DNA from: Bigelowiella natans CCMP2755 | Taxonomy: Eukaryota; Cercozoa; Chlorarachniophyceae | DNA: 44,082 bases | Direction of reading: 5' to 3' | Assembly (NCBI GenBank): GCA_000320545.1 | Contig: ADNK01000446.1 | Coordinates: 5,001 to 49,082 of the forward strand | Shown here: in pieces, positions 34,566-44,082 of the stretch | How the letters are laid out: every line of letters begins with the position of its first letter | Position numbering within the stretch: the first letter of the stretch is position 1 | Program-made: the position numbers and the translations under genes | Notes under the pieces: model-generated | Databases searched by the model: none | What the model saw: only the letters and a program-made list of their open reading frames with translations | Told to the model about the DNA's origin: nothing

Positions 34566-35557
34566 CTCTACATCACTAATTCCTTCTACAGAAATGAGTC
34601 ATATCGCGATACCAGTTGCCGTTGCCATCGCCATCATCATCACCAACATTGACGACGTCCCCACTGGGAGCTTGGTCTTCAACCCTGCTTGCACGTAGGT
34701 GGAGGGAGGGGAGTAGAGTGAGAAAAAGAAAGAGAAAGGCGTGCGCATATATAGACACGAAAGAAAGAAAAGCCTCCTCTATAGCCCCCTCCTGCTATAG
34801 CTGAATCTTACTTCTATCCAACTCTCTCGAAGAGTAAATTTCTTTGTGTCGATACCCGTTGTCGTTGTCGTTGTCATCATCACCAAAAGCTCCGTCAAAA
34901 CCTAAATCTCCTTCTGCTAGCTGATTACTTGTACTTCCACACACGTAGATACGAAGGGAGAGGGAAAAGAGGGACAAAAGTACAAACGCAGAGACACAGA
35001 GAAGAATGTAATATAACAAGTCAATCAATAAGCTCTTCCATTAACTCCTGCATTAGAATAGGCATCATCATCATCATCTTCGTCGTCATCATCATAAGGT
35101 GCAGGAGCATTCTCGTCTTATCGATATCCTTCCTGTACAGAACAATCTTGCAAAACTGCCATCGAGCGATTCACATACCCTTCGCCGCTTTCGCCTTGAG
35201 GGGAATTTCTCTCATGCTTGGTGTCGGTATTGGCCATTGTCTCTTTTTCTGCTTCTTCTGCTACGGCAGTCTGTGGATGGAGCTGCGAACGCATGATGAT
35301 AATGACCACGCAAGAAAAGGAAAAAAAGGGCCATTCGTCAGCAAATAGGTAATCATAATCTCCTATAATCTAGGGGGTGCTAAGAAATGAGTGTCTCTTA
35401 TTGCTCGTAACTAGTTAATGCTCCGAAAAGTAGAGTTCATATCGGGTAGGATGGCGTACTAGTTCTGCTACATATTTCGCACTTGATTCCGAACGTCGGG
35501 TTATAAATTGCACTCAAATAGCTCGCTCTCAGTGGGACATCACCCGCTCAATGATAC
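34263..35557. other. Low-complexity region with repeated Asp-rich minus-strand segments
   Basis: Contains (GA)n at about 34421-34459 and (GT)n at about 34525-34560. On the minus strand three similar acidic segments can be read: about 34690-34580 (VGDDDGDGNGNWYRD), 34945-34800 (FGDDDNDNDNGYRHKE) and 35110-35040 (PYDDDDEDDDDDAY). A minus ATG frame at 35309-35118 lies upstream of them. They could be exons of one acidic-protein gene, but I could not join them convincingly. Confidence 0.4.
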
Positions 35558-36048
35558 TCAGAAACTATTCTTCACAATGATTCTCCCTATTTTTTGTGTT
35601 GTGTTCGTGTGTCCTTCGATAACCTGCTCGTCAGCGACTTTTTTGGCCCACTTCCGTAACTTTACGGGAAATGTCTCTTCATGCAGTTTCACAGCGTCCT
35701 CCCATCCTTCCCTCTCTTCCTCGGTATATTCATACTGCTTCACTAATGATCAGTGTTAATGAAGATTATATAAGAAGCCCTGTCCCTACTTTTCAAAATT
35801 AATCAGCTCTGCTCCTATTCTTTGTACATGTGCATTATCTATACGTTACGTGACGTGGATTACATACGGTCTTCGTTGCTGCCCCCTTTAGATGTCTGAG
35901 TGTCGTTCTGCTTGGGTTTAAGTTTTTTTTTCTCTTCGTTGCTGCCCCCTTTAGATGTCTGAATGTCGTTCTGCTTGGGCTTATTAAGTTTTTTTCTCTC
36001 CTCTTCTAGCCAAGTATTGAACTCATCATACGTCATATCTTCTCCCAT
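35558..36048 (-). CDS. Small charged protein with an internal duplicated segment, hypothetical
   Basis: Two exons, 36048-35868 and 35742-35558, join in phase 1 through a GTATGT donor and an ATTAG acceptor, giving 121 residues. The first exon has two tandem copies of a segment PKQNDxQTSKGGSNE, matching a roughly 62-bp DNA duplication at 35870-35995. The second exon encodes a helical, charged region (YTEEEREGWEDAVKLHEE, KLRKWAKKVADEQV). No signal or membrane segment. The reading frame continues a few codons upstream of the ATG to a possible acceptor, so the start may lie in an upstream exon. Family unknown. Confidence 0.5.
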
Positions 36049-36791
36049 TTTGTTGAGGACAACACCGACGTCTCAAAGCGATGGTTCGCCGTTAGACCCG
36101 AAACCTTCTACTGTGCCGTCTATGGATGGGAAAAGAGTGAGGAAGAATCCACTAACTGCTTTCAACCGACGACCTCACCATGACATTCATATTAATCCTG
36201 TCTACCACTTTCCCACACGCCACGGAAACCTTGACTAGTCTCTCTCCCCTCCTCTCCCCACAGCCTCACACACTTTGAGGTACGCTTCCCGCCTCGGGTT
36301 CTGTTGTGTTCCACGTTGCCCTCTCGAGTAAGGATCGATATTAATTTCCGATCGTTTTCCAGATAAAAAGGTATTCGTTTAATAATGTTTATCGGCAATA
36401 TTATATCGGTAATATATCGTACCAGAATTCACATCCTTCGATGGACCACCAAATAACGAAAGTAACTAACGGTAATCCTAGAAGTTGTAGAAATATTGGT
36501 ATAAATATATCAAGATTATATCTGAATAAAGTGGACGACATTCGTTTCCTTAAAAATGCAAGGGGTTCCACTGAACGGCAATTATTTTCCCTTTCTGACC
36601 GGTCATCCAATTTCTCTTGATTTCATGGCGCCATGCCCAAACTTGGACCTCGCTAGAACTAGCTCGAGGCACTGCGTTCATGCGTTTCGTACTTTGCAAA
36701 CATCATGACGTGTTTTGGAAATGTGGTCATCATCAAATTCATTCATTCATTCATTCATTCATTCATGGGGATGATGGTGGTGTCCGACGGT

Positions 36792-36870
36792 GTGTCCAAA
36801 TGTGTCTGAAGATCGTTGCCAAGGATGTCCCTTGGGTGTCCGAATGTGTCCGAAGATCATTGTCCCTTGG
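36792..36870 (+). repeat. Imperfect tandem repeat
   Basis: Two units, 36792-36835 and 36836-36870, both start GTGTCC, contain ATGTGTC and GAAGATC and end TGTCCCTTGG. The second lacks about 9 bp. It lies in the presumed 5-prime part of the retrotransposon. Confidence 0.65.
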
Positions 36871-37463
36871 AAGCCAGTTTCAAGCGATTTGGGGCAAAAA
36901 TTTGAGGGATTTCTCCCATCGTCGTTCCTCTCAATTCTTGGAGTCCCATCAGCTGACGTCGCAATTGTGACGTCGCCACATTGCTGCCAATTGCTTTGTT
37001 CGACGACAGCCAGGTTGCCAGGTTGCACCAATCTGAGTGCCCACGCTTGTCTGCTGGTCAGTCCTCACTGAAGCCAGTTCGTTCAGCTGAGCCCCCCGTG
37101 TCCTCGAGAAGCCTTCAGCTTTGGGAAGCATCCACGTCGCATGTGCAGTTTCCGCTCAGCCGCTCTTCTTGACTCTTGGTCGCACTGCCGTCTTGCAGCC
37201 GTGCACACCAATGTTGCATCGTGCTGGTTTTCACGCCAATGAGTCCTCGTTGTTTCACAGCTGTGCGTTTCGCACTTCATTGCAAGTGTCACGCAACAAA
37301 CTTGGAAACGTGGTTGTTGATGCTCCCATGTTCGCGCAAGTTTGACATGCATGTAGTCAACATGCAAGCGAGCATGAACCGAGGAAATTAGCAAATTAAC
37401 TGTGCACGTAGCAGCAGGTGAAGCGGCACAGGTGCGACAAGCATTGCCGTGACGCTTCAGCCT

Positions 37464-37519
37464 GCCGCGACAAGGAATGCACACGCATGTCGCACGACAA
37501 GGACTAGCCTTGTCGCGGC
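37464..37519. repeat. 12-bp inverted repeat with nested alternative hairpin
   Basis: GCCGCGACAAGG at 37464-37475 is perfectly complementary to CCTTGTCGCGGC at 37508-37519. A third copy of CGACAAGG at 37495-37502 can pair with the same right arm through a 5-nt loop. It lies about 220 bp before the gag ATG, where retroelement leaders carry structured RNA. Confidence 0.75.
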
Positions 37520-37738
37520 CTAGAAACCCAATGCAATCACGTGTGACTGATGACAAGCTTGACACTTGTCAGAGGGCGGTCAACCCTCGCATGATGACCT
37601 CACAGTTCAATCTGAACACCGCTACCTGCTCGTTTGCTAGCTTTTGCTCACTGCGCGCACATCGCACCGCACCCAGCCCTCCAACAGGTCAAGAGCCTCA
37701 AAGTGAGAAAAGTTTGCCAACGAGAATTGCGAGCAATC

Positions 37739-39880
37739 ATGTCCCAGTTGTCTTTTCTGAGCAAAGCCAAGATTCACCTGACTAGGTCAGGTAGCAACTT
37801 CAACCATTACGCCTTCACGATGAAAGCTGTTTTCGCGGCCGAAAACATGATCGATTGTTTCGAAATGGCGAAACCATCGACCACGGCTAACAGGCCGGCG
37901 AAACTTATCAACGTGATTAAGAATCCGGAGTACTGCAGGGAGGTGGCCCGGATTAGCGAGACCGAAGCTAAAATCTGGCGCGGAGGTGTACCTGCTACGA
38001 GCGCCGACGATGAGGCCAATGTGAGGGCCTACGCCGCGATTTGTCTAACTGTACACTCCGCCCACCAACACCTACTCGATAACTCCGGAGGCCTTGCAGC
38101 TGTCGCCTGGGCTCGTCTAACGGAGAGGTTCAAGCCTACCGATAACGCGTCCATGCATGAGTTGAATAGTAGCCTACAACAAGCCTCCATCGAAAATTTC
38201 GATCACGACGTAGAGGCATATTATTCTAAATTCGTTACCATCTGCGGAAGGCTGGCCAACGCGAACCAGCCTGTCAGCGAGCAGATGCAGATAACCTGTT
38301 TCATAAATGGGTTAAAACCAAAGAAGAAATATAAGGCTATCGTGTATAGCCTGGCTACGGCTAACAATAAAAAACTAAAAGATACCATGGAACAGCTACG
38401 AGATCTACTCAGTGCTAAAAGGATGGCTACTAATAGAGACGGACAGGAGAAGAACCACATGCAGGCAGAAGTAAAGAGGATTTACGTTAGAAAGCGTCCG
38501 GCGCAAGAAATGATGAATTATCAGGGAAACCAGTATCATCATAATAATAATAATTATTACCAGCGCGGACGAGGCAGAGGGTCGCGCGGTTCTCGCGGTA
38601 GAGGAGGACGCGGACGCCGAGGCCGAGGGCGTGGTGGAAGGAAGCGATCCTACAATAATAATCACAAAAAGGATCAGCAGAATAATCACAAAAAGGCGAA
38701 AAAGGATGTGGTATGTTATTCGTGTGGCAAGAAAGGACACTATGCACGCGAATGCTATTACATTGACGACCTGACCGAGAAGCAGTACAACGCCGTCCTA
38801 GAAAAATGTAAAAAGGATAAGAAGAGTAAGAAGGAGGCGATGTACGTGCAGCAGGAAACAAAGAATAAAAAATATGAGGAATACGGCTCCTCAGAGGACG
38901 AAGATGATTTATTCGGGAGAGGTTGTTACATGCAGAGCACGGAATGTGATACTAAAAATCTAATAATACTTGATAATGGTGCAACTACGCACATTTTCAA
39001 TAATAAAAAATATTTCTCTCACCTACTCCCTCTCTTGAATAAAAGAAAAGTGAGTGTTGGCAAGAAGGGTGTTACCCATACTGCAACACACAAGGGGAGA
39101 GTTCCAATAACTTTCGTACTCCCCTCGGGTAAAAAGAAAAGGGGAATGCTGAGTGGAGTGTTATACTCACCTGATTCTTCTTTGTCTTGTATATCCCAAT
39201 CAAAGATTGATAGAATCGGTTGTCGTATAGAAACCGCGAATGGCCAGACCCTGGTATTCAAAAACAATGAGCCTATTATGCATTTCAAGATGAAAAATCG
39301 ATTATATCATGCCGTATTGGATGATAATCATAATATGCTCAACAATAGAAAATCAACCAACATACAGTCATATGATATTGATGTATCGTGTGGTGTCGAA
39401 GTACCTGAGTGTACTGTCGATCAGGTCTATAATCAAATGGATGATACCGTGGAGCTTCACAGAAAGCTGCTACACTATAATCGACCTAAAATATCACAAG
39501 TTGCAAAATGTTCAACTGGATTAAAAACTCCTAATCAGTTGAAAAAGATAAATTGTGCAGCATGTGATATGACTAACACTAAACGCGCAAGGCGAGGTGT
39601 GCCAGGAGCAACCTCGGCCCAAAGCGAACGTATGCACGCGGACACTAAAAGCTTAATACGTAGCGTGCGCGGTTACAAGTACTTCGTGGTATACGTACAC
39701 GAAGGTACACGTAGAATAACCGCGGCTAAGGCTAAAAAGAAATCGCAAATACCGGCGCTTACGCGCAGTATATTGCGCAAGCATAAAAACGCATACGGGT
39801 CGCACATTGTAGAATTCCGTTCGGATAATGGCTCAAGCCAGAACAGAACGGAATGTCTGAGAGAGCGATACAAACGGTGA
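37739..39880 (+). pseudogene. Copia gag-protease-integrase N-terminal part
   Basis: 713 codons from the ATG at 37739. The N-terminal 250 residues are a helical gag of the copia type (FLSKAKIHLTRSGSNFNHYA, ending near INGLKPKKKYKAI). An Arg/Gly- and Asn/Lys-rich stretch follows (GRGRGSRGSRGRGGRGRRG), then a CCHC zinc knuckle at 38714-38755 (CYSCGKKGHYAREC). The protease active site is DNGAT at 38972, with Asn in place of the commoner Ser. The GAG-pre-integrase zinc region (LHRKLLHY and NCAACD) and the first two integrase acidic residues (HADTK and RSDNG) follow. Shortly after RSDNG the frame is lost and the protein runs out at 39880. Confidence 0.92.
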
Positions 39881-42483
39881 CGACTAAAATACGTACGATA
39901 ATAAAGCAATGCGGTATATCGTTACGGTATTGGTGTTACGCGTTAGATTATGTGATCTACACTATGAATCGAATACCTCACTCTGCCGATAACACGAAGA
40001 CTCCCTACGAGCTCTATTACAAGAAGAAGCCAGACCTGAGTAATTTAGTGGTGTTTGGCTGTATCGGTGTACTATCGGTGGATAAACAATTGCGCAAAAG
40101 GTCACGGTTAGAGGATACTGGACAGTATGTACGCATGCTCGGATATGATACGAGACATGGCACGTACATAGTCAGTACCGATACCGGTAAAATCATAGAA
40201 AAAGCGAATGTGGATAAGTGGTATCAAAGTGTGTTTCGCTCTGCTACTCTAAGACAACAGTTACCTCAATATCGGGATCCTGAGGACTCTGATGTCGAGA
40301 TGGATAAAGGCGAGGTTCCTGCGAGTAAGAAGAGAGATGAATTAGAATCTTCTTCTAGTACAAACATTACTAATGTAATGGATTTCATTAAAGCATTACA
40401 TGATACGCTGAGTACTCTCGCTAAGAAGATAGATGCGATGTCATCATCATCATCATCAGCTACCATCGCTACTAAGAAGGATGATAGTGAGGAGAGAGCA
40501 GACACTACGTTACCTTTACCTATAAAGCTGCCGATATCCACGGGGGGAATGAGTTCTTCAACTGCGCCTGAGATAGACAAAGCAAAGCATAAGCGTAAGG
40601 AGGCACCTCAACTACCTACTAGAGTCTCTAAGAGATCTAATAAGAACGTGCCTCCGGCTATGATAGGCCGTAACTACGGCGTCTATGCTCTAATGGATTT
40701 TCAGGCCATGCAGGATGAAGAGCAGTGTATTACCTCTGTTGCCCATGCTGGCAATAGCTTATTCGCTGAAGAGTACAAACATCCACGATTAGAATATGAC
40801 AAGATAAGAACGGCGGAACGTATGTTCGCCGCTCTTGATCAAAGCACCGGGGAGGTTATATTAAAGGATGTTGATGTGTCTGTACATGATATATTAGACA
40901 TACCTAAAACCTTCCGCGAGGCTGTTACTGGACCTGAGAAGAAGTATTGGTTACCATCAATAAAGGATGAAATTAGATCGTTAGTTAAGAGACATACATG
41001 GGACATAGTTAGACGACCGAAAGGTAAGTTAGTTTCTACTAAATGGGTATTTAAAAAGAAACTAAACCCTGACGGGTCTATTCGCTACAAGTCTCGTATG
41101 GTGGCAAGAGGATTCGATCAACGCCGAGGCGTTGAATGGTTTCGCTCGTATGCACCGACTCTCTCACAGGCATCTCTACGTATACTATTAGCGTTGTGCT
41201 CCAGATACAAGCTAATGATACACAACATAGACATACGTACAGCTTACCTCTACGGCCAGATTGACGCCGATGTCTACCTTGAGATACCTGATGGGTTAGA
41301 AAAAGGAGATTGTAGGAGTAAACAAGAAGAAGAGATTATGAATGACAGGGCTAATGCAGCCTGTCAGTTAAATAAATCTATCTACGGTCTAAAACAATCA
41401 GCATACATATGGAACCGAACATTCGTAAGGTCTCTCACTAAGATGGGTTTCAAACAAATGGAGACAGACCCATGCTTATTTGTGTTAGACAGAGGAGAAG
41501 ATAGAAAAGTTATAGTGGGCATCTACGTAGACGATACCCTTCTATGTTTTCAAAACGAGAAAGATAAAGACTACGTTGTTGAAAATTTAAAGAAGGAATA
41601 CGAAATGCACTATCTTGGCCCAGTGCAAGAGTGCTTAGGTTTACAGATAGAAAGAGACAGCAGAGGTTGTTACTCTGTCTGTCAAGAAAAATACATCACG
41701 AAGATGTGTGAAAGATTTAAAATCTTACCTTCTAAGCGCGCCCGGACTCCGATTCCGATGGATATAAGGAAGGACTGTAGCAGTGAACCTAAAGTAGATC
41801 AAACATTATTTAGGTCAGTCATTGGTGCCTGTTTATACGTTGCAGTAGCTACACGACCGGACATAGTCGCGGCCTTATCGCTACTGGCAGTACATTCGCA
41901 GGACCCAAGGGAAAGCCACTTGAAAATGGCGTATAGGGTTATGAAGTATTTACTAAATACTAAACACTATAAAATATGCTACAACCGACCTGAGCGAGGC
42001 TTCGAGGGATACGCCGATGCTACTCACATGACTGAGAAGGATGGCAAAAGCAGATCAGGTTACTTCTTACAGTTCTGCGGTGGCCCTGTATTATACGGCT
42101 CACACAGACAGACTGTGGTAGCTAATCACATAGCCGAAGCTGAGTACATGAGTATGTCTCAGCTAGGGCGTGATATAGTATATGCTACGCAGTTAGTTAA
42201 AGAATTAGGCTTCGAGCCTAACAAGAAAATATTAATGAAAATACCTGTATTTGAAGACTGCCAGCCTGCCATCCGAATAGCCACCAACCCTGGCTTTACA
42301 AAGAAGTCTAAGTCAATAAGAGTTGCGTACCATAACGTTAGACAACTCATACGTGATGACGTTATACGATTATATCATATATCTGGCAAGGAACAACCTG
42401 CAGATATATTGACTAAACCTATAGGGCGAACACCGACACTGGCATGTTGCCAGAAGTTCTACGCTAACATACGTACTAAGTAG
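39838..42483 (+). pseudogene. Copia integrase C-terminal part, reverse transcriptase and RNase H
   Basis: The frame is one register away from the upstream one. It opens with the integrase segment PEQNGMSER (third catalytic acidic residue), and its first ATG is at 39853. An Asp/Ser-rich spacer follows, then reverse transcriptase with TKWVFKKKLNPDGSI, the ARGFDQRRGV block, IDIRTAYLYGQI, LNKSIYGLKQSAYIW and the catalytic YVDD at 41524-41535. RNase H follows with GYADATHM, GKSRSGYF, AEAEYMSMS and ISGKEQPADILTKPIG, ending at 42483. All reverse transcriptase and RNase H motifs are intact, so the lesion is confined to the integrase. Confidence 0.94.
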
Positions 42484-43830
42484 TACCTCTATGGGGCCGG
42501 TTAAGCCGGCGCATGTCGCCTCCTAGGGACATGGCTTTAGCCTACGTCGACGTTTAATACGTGACGTTAAGCTGGAATAGTCCTACTATATGGTTGCTGG
42601 CGTCGACGCTTAATACGTGACGCCAGGCTTCTCCTCCACTACCTATAATATATATATATTATATATATAGGTGTCTATCACGGTGTGTAATGGTTAACAT
42701 ACATACCGTATGGGGTGTTATGCTAACCCCCATAAGCCTCAAGCTTCTCCAGCTCGGGAGGCGTTAGCCTCTGCGGCTGGGGGGAGCACTTGCTGCTGCT
42801 GGGGAGGCGTCCAAGACAAACCTATAAATTATAGGACACATTACTTGTAATACTTTACTACAGTAAGTATCGCTATAGAATACATACAGTTGTATTAACT
42901 GTTATATTAACATCTGAAATATATGCAGCAATTAACGCTGATATATGTTCTATACTTAATAGGAACTATGAAATTATAGTGTATGCAGCATAGCTGATAT
43001 ATTATAATTATAGTTATATACCGAGCTAATACTGACACAATAAGTGTTCAGTTATATGGCTGGTTTCAATACATTACTACATGCAGCAATAAGCTGGCTT
43101 ATATCAAAAGAATATCATTCTATAGAGCTACAGTTGGCATGTTAATCATGCAACTGTGAGCCTATATAAAATCTATAGAATTTGTAGGGTGTTGCTGGTA
43201 TTAAATTAAGCAACACCGCTACTAATAAATATATGCGGGTTAACCCCGATGTGTAATATACTCAACATTGCTATCTGCAGTGGTGTCCTACGAGTGATAA
43301 GGATTACCTTGTTGAGAATTAGTTTTCAGGCTCAGTTCGAACCTATGAACACAATAGAATACTCGGTCATTATAACTGGTATTGAATTATAAATTTTCCG
43401 GTTAAGCATTAAGGAGAGAAAGGAACCTGTAGTTGCTTGATGCTAACTACACCCTGCGATTATTGGTTTCCTACCTTTCCGGTTCTTCCCGGATAATTTT
43501 TCGCTTTGCGAGGCGGATGGTTTCACGAAATTGAAACCCGCCTTTTGCTGGAATATGCAAAGGAAAAATAATCAAGTTAGTTTGTATCCTTGTCTTTGAT
43601 GAAGAAAGGACACCAATGCAAAAAGAACATTGAACAATTACCTTCCCCACACCGCATTTCCTTTACGGACCTTTGGTCCGGAGGAAAATCCTTCTGGTTC
43701 GCGTACTGATTGTAGCGAACAGAACGAAACAGACAAAGTAATTGGTTCAAGTCCTTTCCTTTCAAAAGGAAGGATGTTCACAACAAAAAATACAAAGGCC
43801 ACTCAATTTGCAACTTGAAGGGGGGTTAGG
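42484..43830. other. Hairpin-rich AT-rich region downstream of copia pol
   Basis: No coding sequence. It holds a series of short inverted repeats: 42496-42510 (5 bp), 42512-42533 (CATGTC/GACATG), 42544-42567 (5 bp), 42597-42626 (8 bp), a near-palindromic AT tract at 42641-42672, 42758-42771 (GAGGC/GCCTC), 43130-43157 (about 11 bp with one bulge), 43188-43217 (9 bp) and 43657-43687 (outer 6 bp plus inner 6 bp). It is probably the 3-prime untranslated part or LTR of the element. A G-rich stretch near 43819-43832 could be a polypurine tract, but no LTR copy supports this. Confidence 0.6.
42544..42626. repeat. Two related hairpins with a compensatory change
   Basis: The two share CGTCGACG, TTAATACGTGACG. 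In the first the stem is ACGTC/GACGT (42544-42548 with 42563-42567). In the second the matching stem is GCGTC/GACGC, extended to CTGGCGTC/GACGCCAG (42597-42604 with 42619-42626). The A-T pair in one is replaced by a G-C pair in the other, so pairing is kept. Confidence 0.75.
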
Positions 43831-44082
43831 GGTCACCTTGATTTTTTCCTTTCCTTTCCCCCTCCCCCCCCTCTCTCCCTTCCATTCCACCTTCGTATTT
43901 TTGTGAGTGTGTGGATATTTTCCTGACATTTTTCTCGCTTGGCGTAATAACCGCCTGCATTTTTTGCGATCATTTTGCATTTTCGTAGGGATCAACCTCA
44001 TTTTGAGAAAATGAAATAGTGCTTAGTGCACAAAGATTGTTTTTTACAATTTCGCATTTCGAATTTTTCGAATTTTCGAAAC
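43831..44082. other. Right-edge region
   Basis: Starts with a pyrimidine-rich stretch at about 43845-43885. The rest is AT-rich and ends in short TTCGAATTTTTCGAA-like repeats at 44056-44081. No gene is visible. Confidence 0.5.

Larger units (their letters stand above)
36049..37738. other. Region upstream of the copia coding block (presumed 5-prime part of the element)
   Basis: Minus-strand frames at 36192-36610 include one hydrophobic stretch (DIFIPIFLQLLGLPLVTFVIWW) but no supported gene model. An (ATTC)n run lies at about 36738-36765. From about 36600 on, the sequence may be the leader or 5-prime LTR of the retrotransposon, but no copy of it exists downstream within the window and no primer-binding site is recognised. 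Confidence 0.4.
37739..42483 (+). mobile_element. Ty1/copia-type retrotransposon coding block, integrase broken
   Basis: Order is gag, zinc knuckle, aspartic protease, integrase, reverse transcriptase, RNase H, the order of Ty1/copia (Pseudoviridae-like) elements rather than gypsy. The coding block is in two frames: 37739-39880 and 39838-42483. Codon use is A/T-richer and differs from the neighbouring genes. No LTRs were found in the window, so the limits given are those of the coding sequence only. Confidence 0.93.

Noticed and set aside
34929-35348. 139-codon plus frame with hydrophobic stretches
   Set aside because: Its hydrophobicity comes from ATC/GTC runs that are the complement of Asp codons on the minus strand; no start context, domain or splice pattern.
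36192-36610. Minus-strand frames considered as upstream exons of the 35.6-36.0 kb gene
   Set aside because: No donor/acceptor set joined them in phase without stops; only a hydrophobic stretch is suggestive.
39840-39853. Five-nt duplication (AGAAC twice) as the cause of the copia frameshift
   Set aside because: The downstream frame is already in register before the first AGAAC (PEQNG), and the usual spacing between the second and third catalytic acids is missing, so a deletion explains the break better.
43270-43350. GTTCGAACC sequence as a tRNA T-loop (B-box)
   Set aside because: No acceptor stem, anticodon stem or A-box at the right distance could be found.

Overview
This window is nuclear DNA of an intron-dense eukaryote, most likely an alga with a secondary (complex) plastid. 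Genes are broken by GT-AG introns with matching phases. Microsatellites are everywhere, mostly in introns. Three genes start with an N-terminal hydrophobic segment followed by a basic Ser/Arg-rich stretch, the bipartite plastid address of secondary plastids; one of them adds a twin-arginine-like thylakoid signal. The exact lineage (stramenopile, chlorarachniophyte or other) cannot be fixed from the sequence. Exon models below were built by hand from splice sites and reading phase, so most lengths are predictions.

Layout. 838-7891 (+) is an about 21-exon gene for a plastid-targeted, TPR-like, C-terminally anchored protein. It carries five copies of an unrecognised 40-residue motif, three of them on a near-perfect 550-bp tandem duplication. 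8870-9558 (-) is a small single-pass membrane protein. 10240-11841 (+) is an intronless JmjN/JmjC/C5HC2 histone-demethylase-like gene. 13761-16156 (+) is an EGY-type plastid M50 (site-2-protease-like) protein. 17118-18616 (-) is an acid-ceramidase-family hydrolase. 19191-20018 (+) is another small membrane protein. 21442-22353 (-) is a proline-rich putative thylakoid-lumen protein, divergent from 22550-25099 (+), the tRNA m1A58 methyltransferase catalytic subunit TRM61. 27180-28513 (-) is an F-box/LRR-like protein. 29672-32975 (+) is a 14-exon ornithine carbamoyltransferase.

The right-hand third is dominated by mobile and duplicated DNA: a foldback/MITE-like family (25539-25811 and about 33885-34165), a decayed copy of one OTC exon (34166-34262), a small repeat-bearing gene (35558-36048, -) and a Ty1/copia retrotransposon coding region (37739-42483) whose integrase is broken. 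About 1.3 kb of hairpin-rich, AT-rich sequence follows it. No LTR pair is visible.

The genes do not form an operon-like pathway; they are unlinked housekeeping, organellar and regulatory genes. The most unusual items are the recently expanded exon-pair array in the first gene, the lumen-protein candidate, the altered ornithine-binding motifs of OTC, and the hairpin string with a compensatory base-pair change downstream of the copia pol gene.
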